A stretch of 13,757 nt of DNA from assembly GCA_900540625.1 (NCBI GenBank), contig UQGP01000052.1, positions 1 to 13,757 on the forward strand, in the 5' to 3' direction. This document shows positions 13,757 to 13,757 of the stretch, piece by piece (positions within the stretch are counted from its first letter, which is position 1; every line of letters starts with the position of its first letter). Source of the DNA: an uncultured Porphyromonadaceae bacterium. GTDB taxonomy: Bacteria > Bacteroidota > Bacteroidia > Bacteroidales > Muribaculaceae. The position numbers and the translations under genes were made by a program. The notes beneath the pieces are model-generated. The model saw only the letters and a list, made by a program, of their open reading frames with translations, was not told the origin of the DNA and ran no database searches.

Positions 13757-13757
13757 A

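Overview
The window looks like ordinary chromosomal DNA of a Bacteroidota bacterium, order Bacteroidales. The evidence is: three or four matches to the Bacteroides-type promoter (TTTG, about 20 bp, TAnnTTTG); start codons with A-rich leaders and no Shine-Dalgarno sequence; a single fused SecDF; an OmpA-family porin of the Bacteroidales type; and a large TPR protein paired with a beta-barrel outer membrane protein. Strong use of C-ending codons and high Ala content would suit a GC-rich family such as Muribaculaceae, but that family is only a guess. All seven genes that I accept lie on the + strand. I see no tRNA, rRNA, CRISPR array, insertion sequence or phage gene.

Layout. Positions 1-168 hold a promoter and leader. 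Positions 169-6720 hold four co-directional genes with gaps of 73, 111 and 86 nt and no strong terminator between them: a secreted 1015-residue TPR protein, a 599-residue outer membrane beta-barrel without a plug domain, a short NfeD-family membrane protein, and a stomatin/paraslipin-type SPFH protein. The first two look like a periplasmic scaffold with its outer membrane partner. The last two are the classic NfeD-SPFH pair of the inner membrane. secDF (6877-9801) follows with its own promoter-like element and ends at a strong hairpin terminator (9811-9863).

Positions 9864-10459 are about 600 nt without a convincing gene. They contain a very good promoter at 9995-10026, several small inverted repeats and a short ATACAT tandem repeat. 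This stretch is either a long leader of the OmpA-family gene (10460-11653) or a small-RNA locus. The ompA gene ends at a 13-bp perfect hairpin terminator (11725-11762). Immediately after it, a compact promoter (11770-11800) drives a 611-residue membrane flavoprotein with two FMN-binding domains and a NapH/NosR-like iron-sulfur membrane module (11826-13661). The last 96 nt contain no gene but do contain a compound palindrome at the edge that resembles a dispersed repeat.

The common theme is the cell envelope: export (SecDF), outer membrane proteins (TPR/barrel pair, OmpA), membrane microdomain or quality control (NfeD/SPFH) and extracytosolic electron transfer (the FMN protein). Nothing here is clearly a new defence or mobile system. 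The least ordinary items are the tandem-FMN NapH-like fusion, the promoter-bearing non-coding region upstream of ompA, and the TPR/plugless-barrel pair of unknown function.
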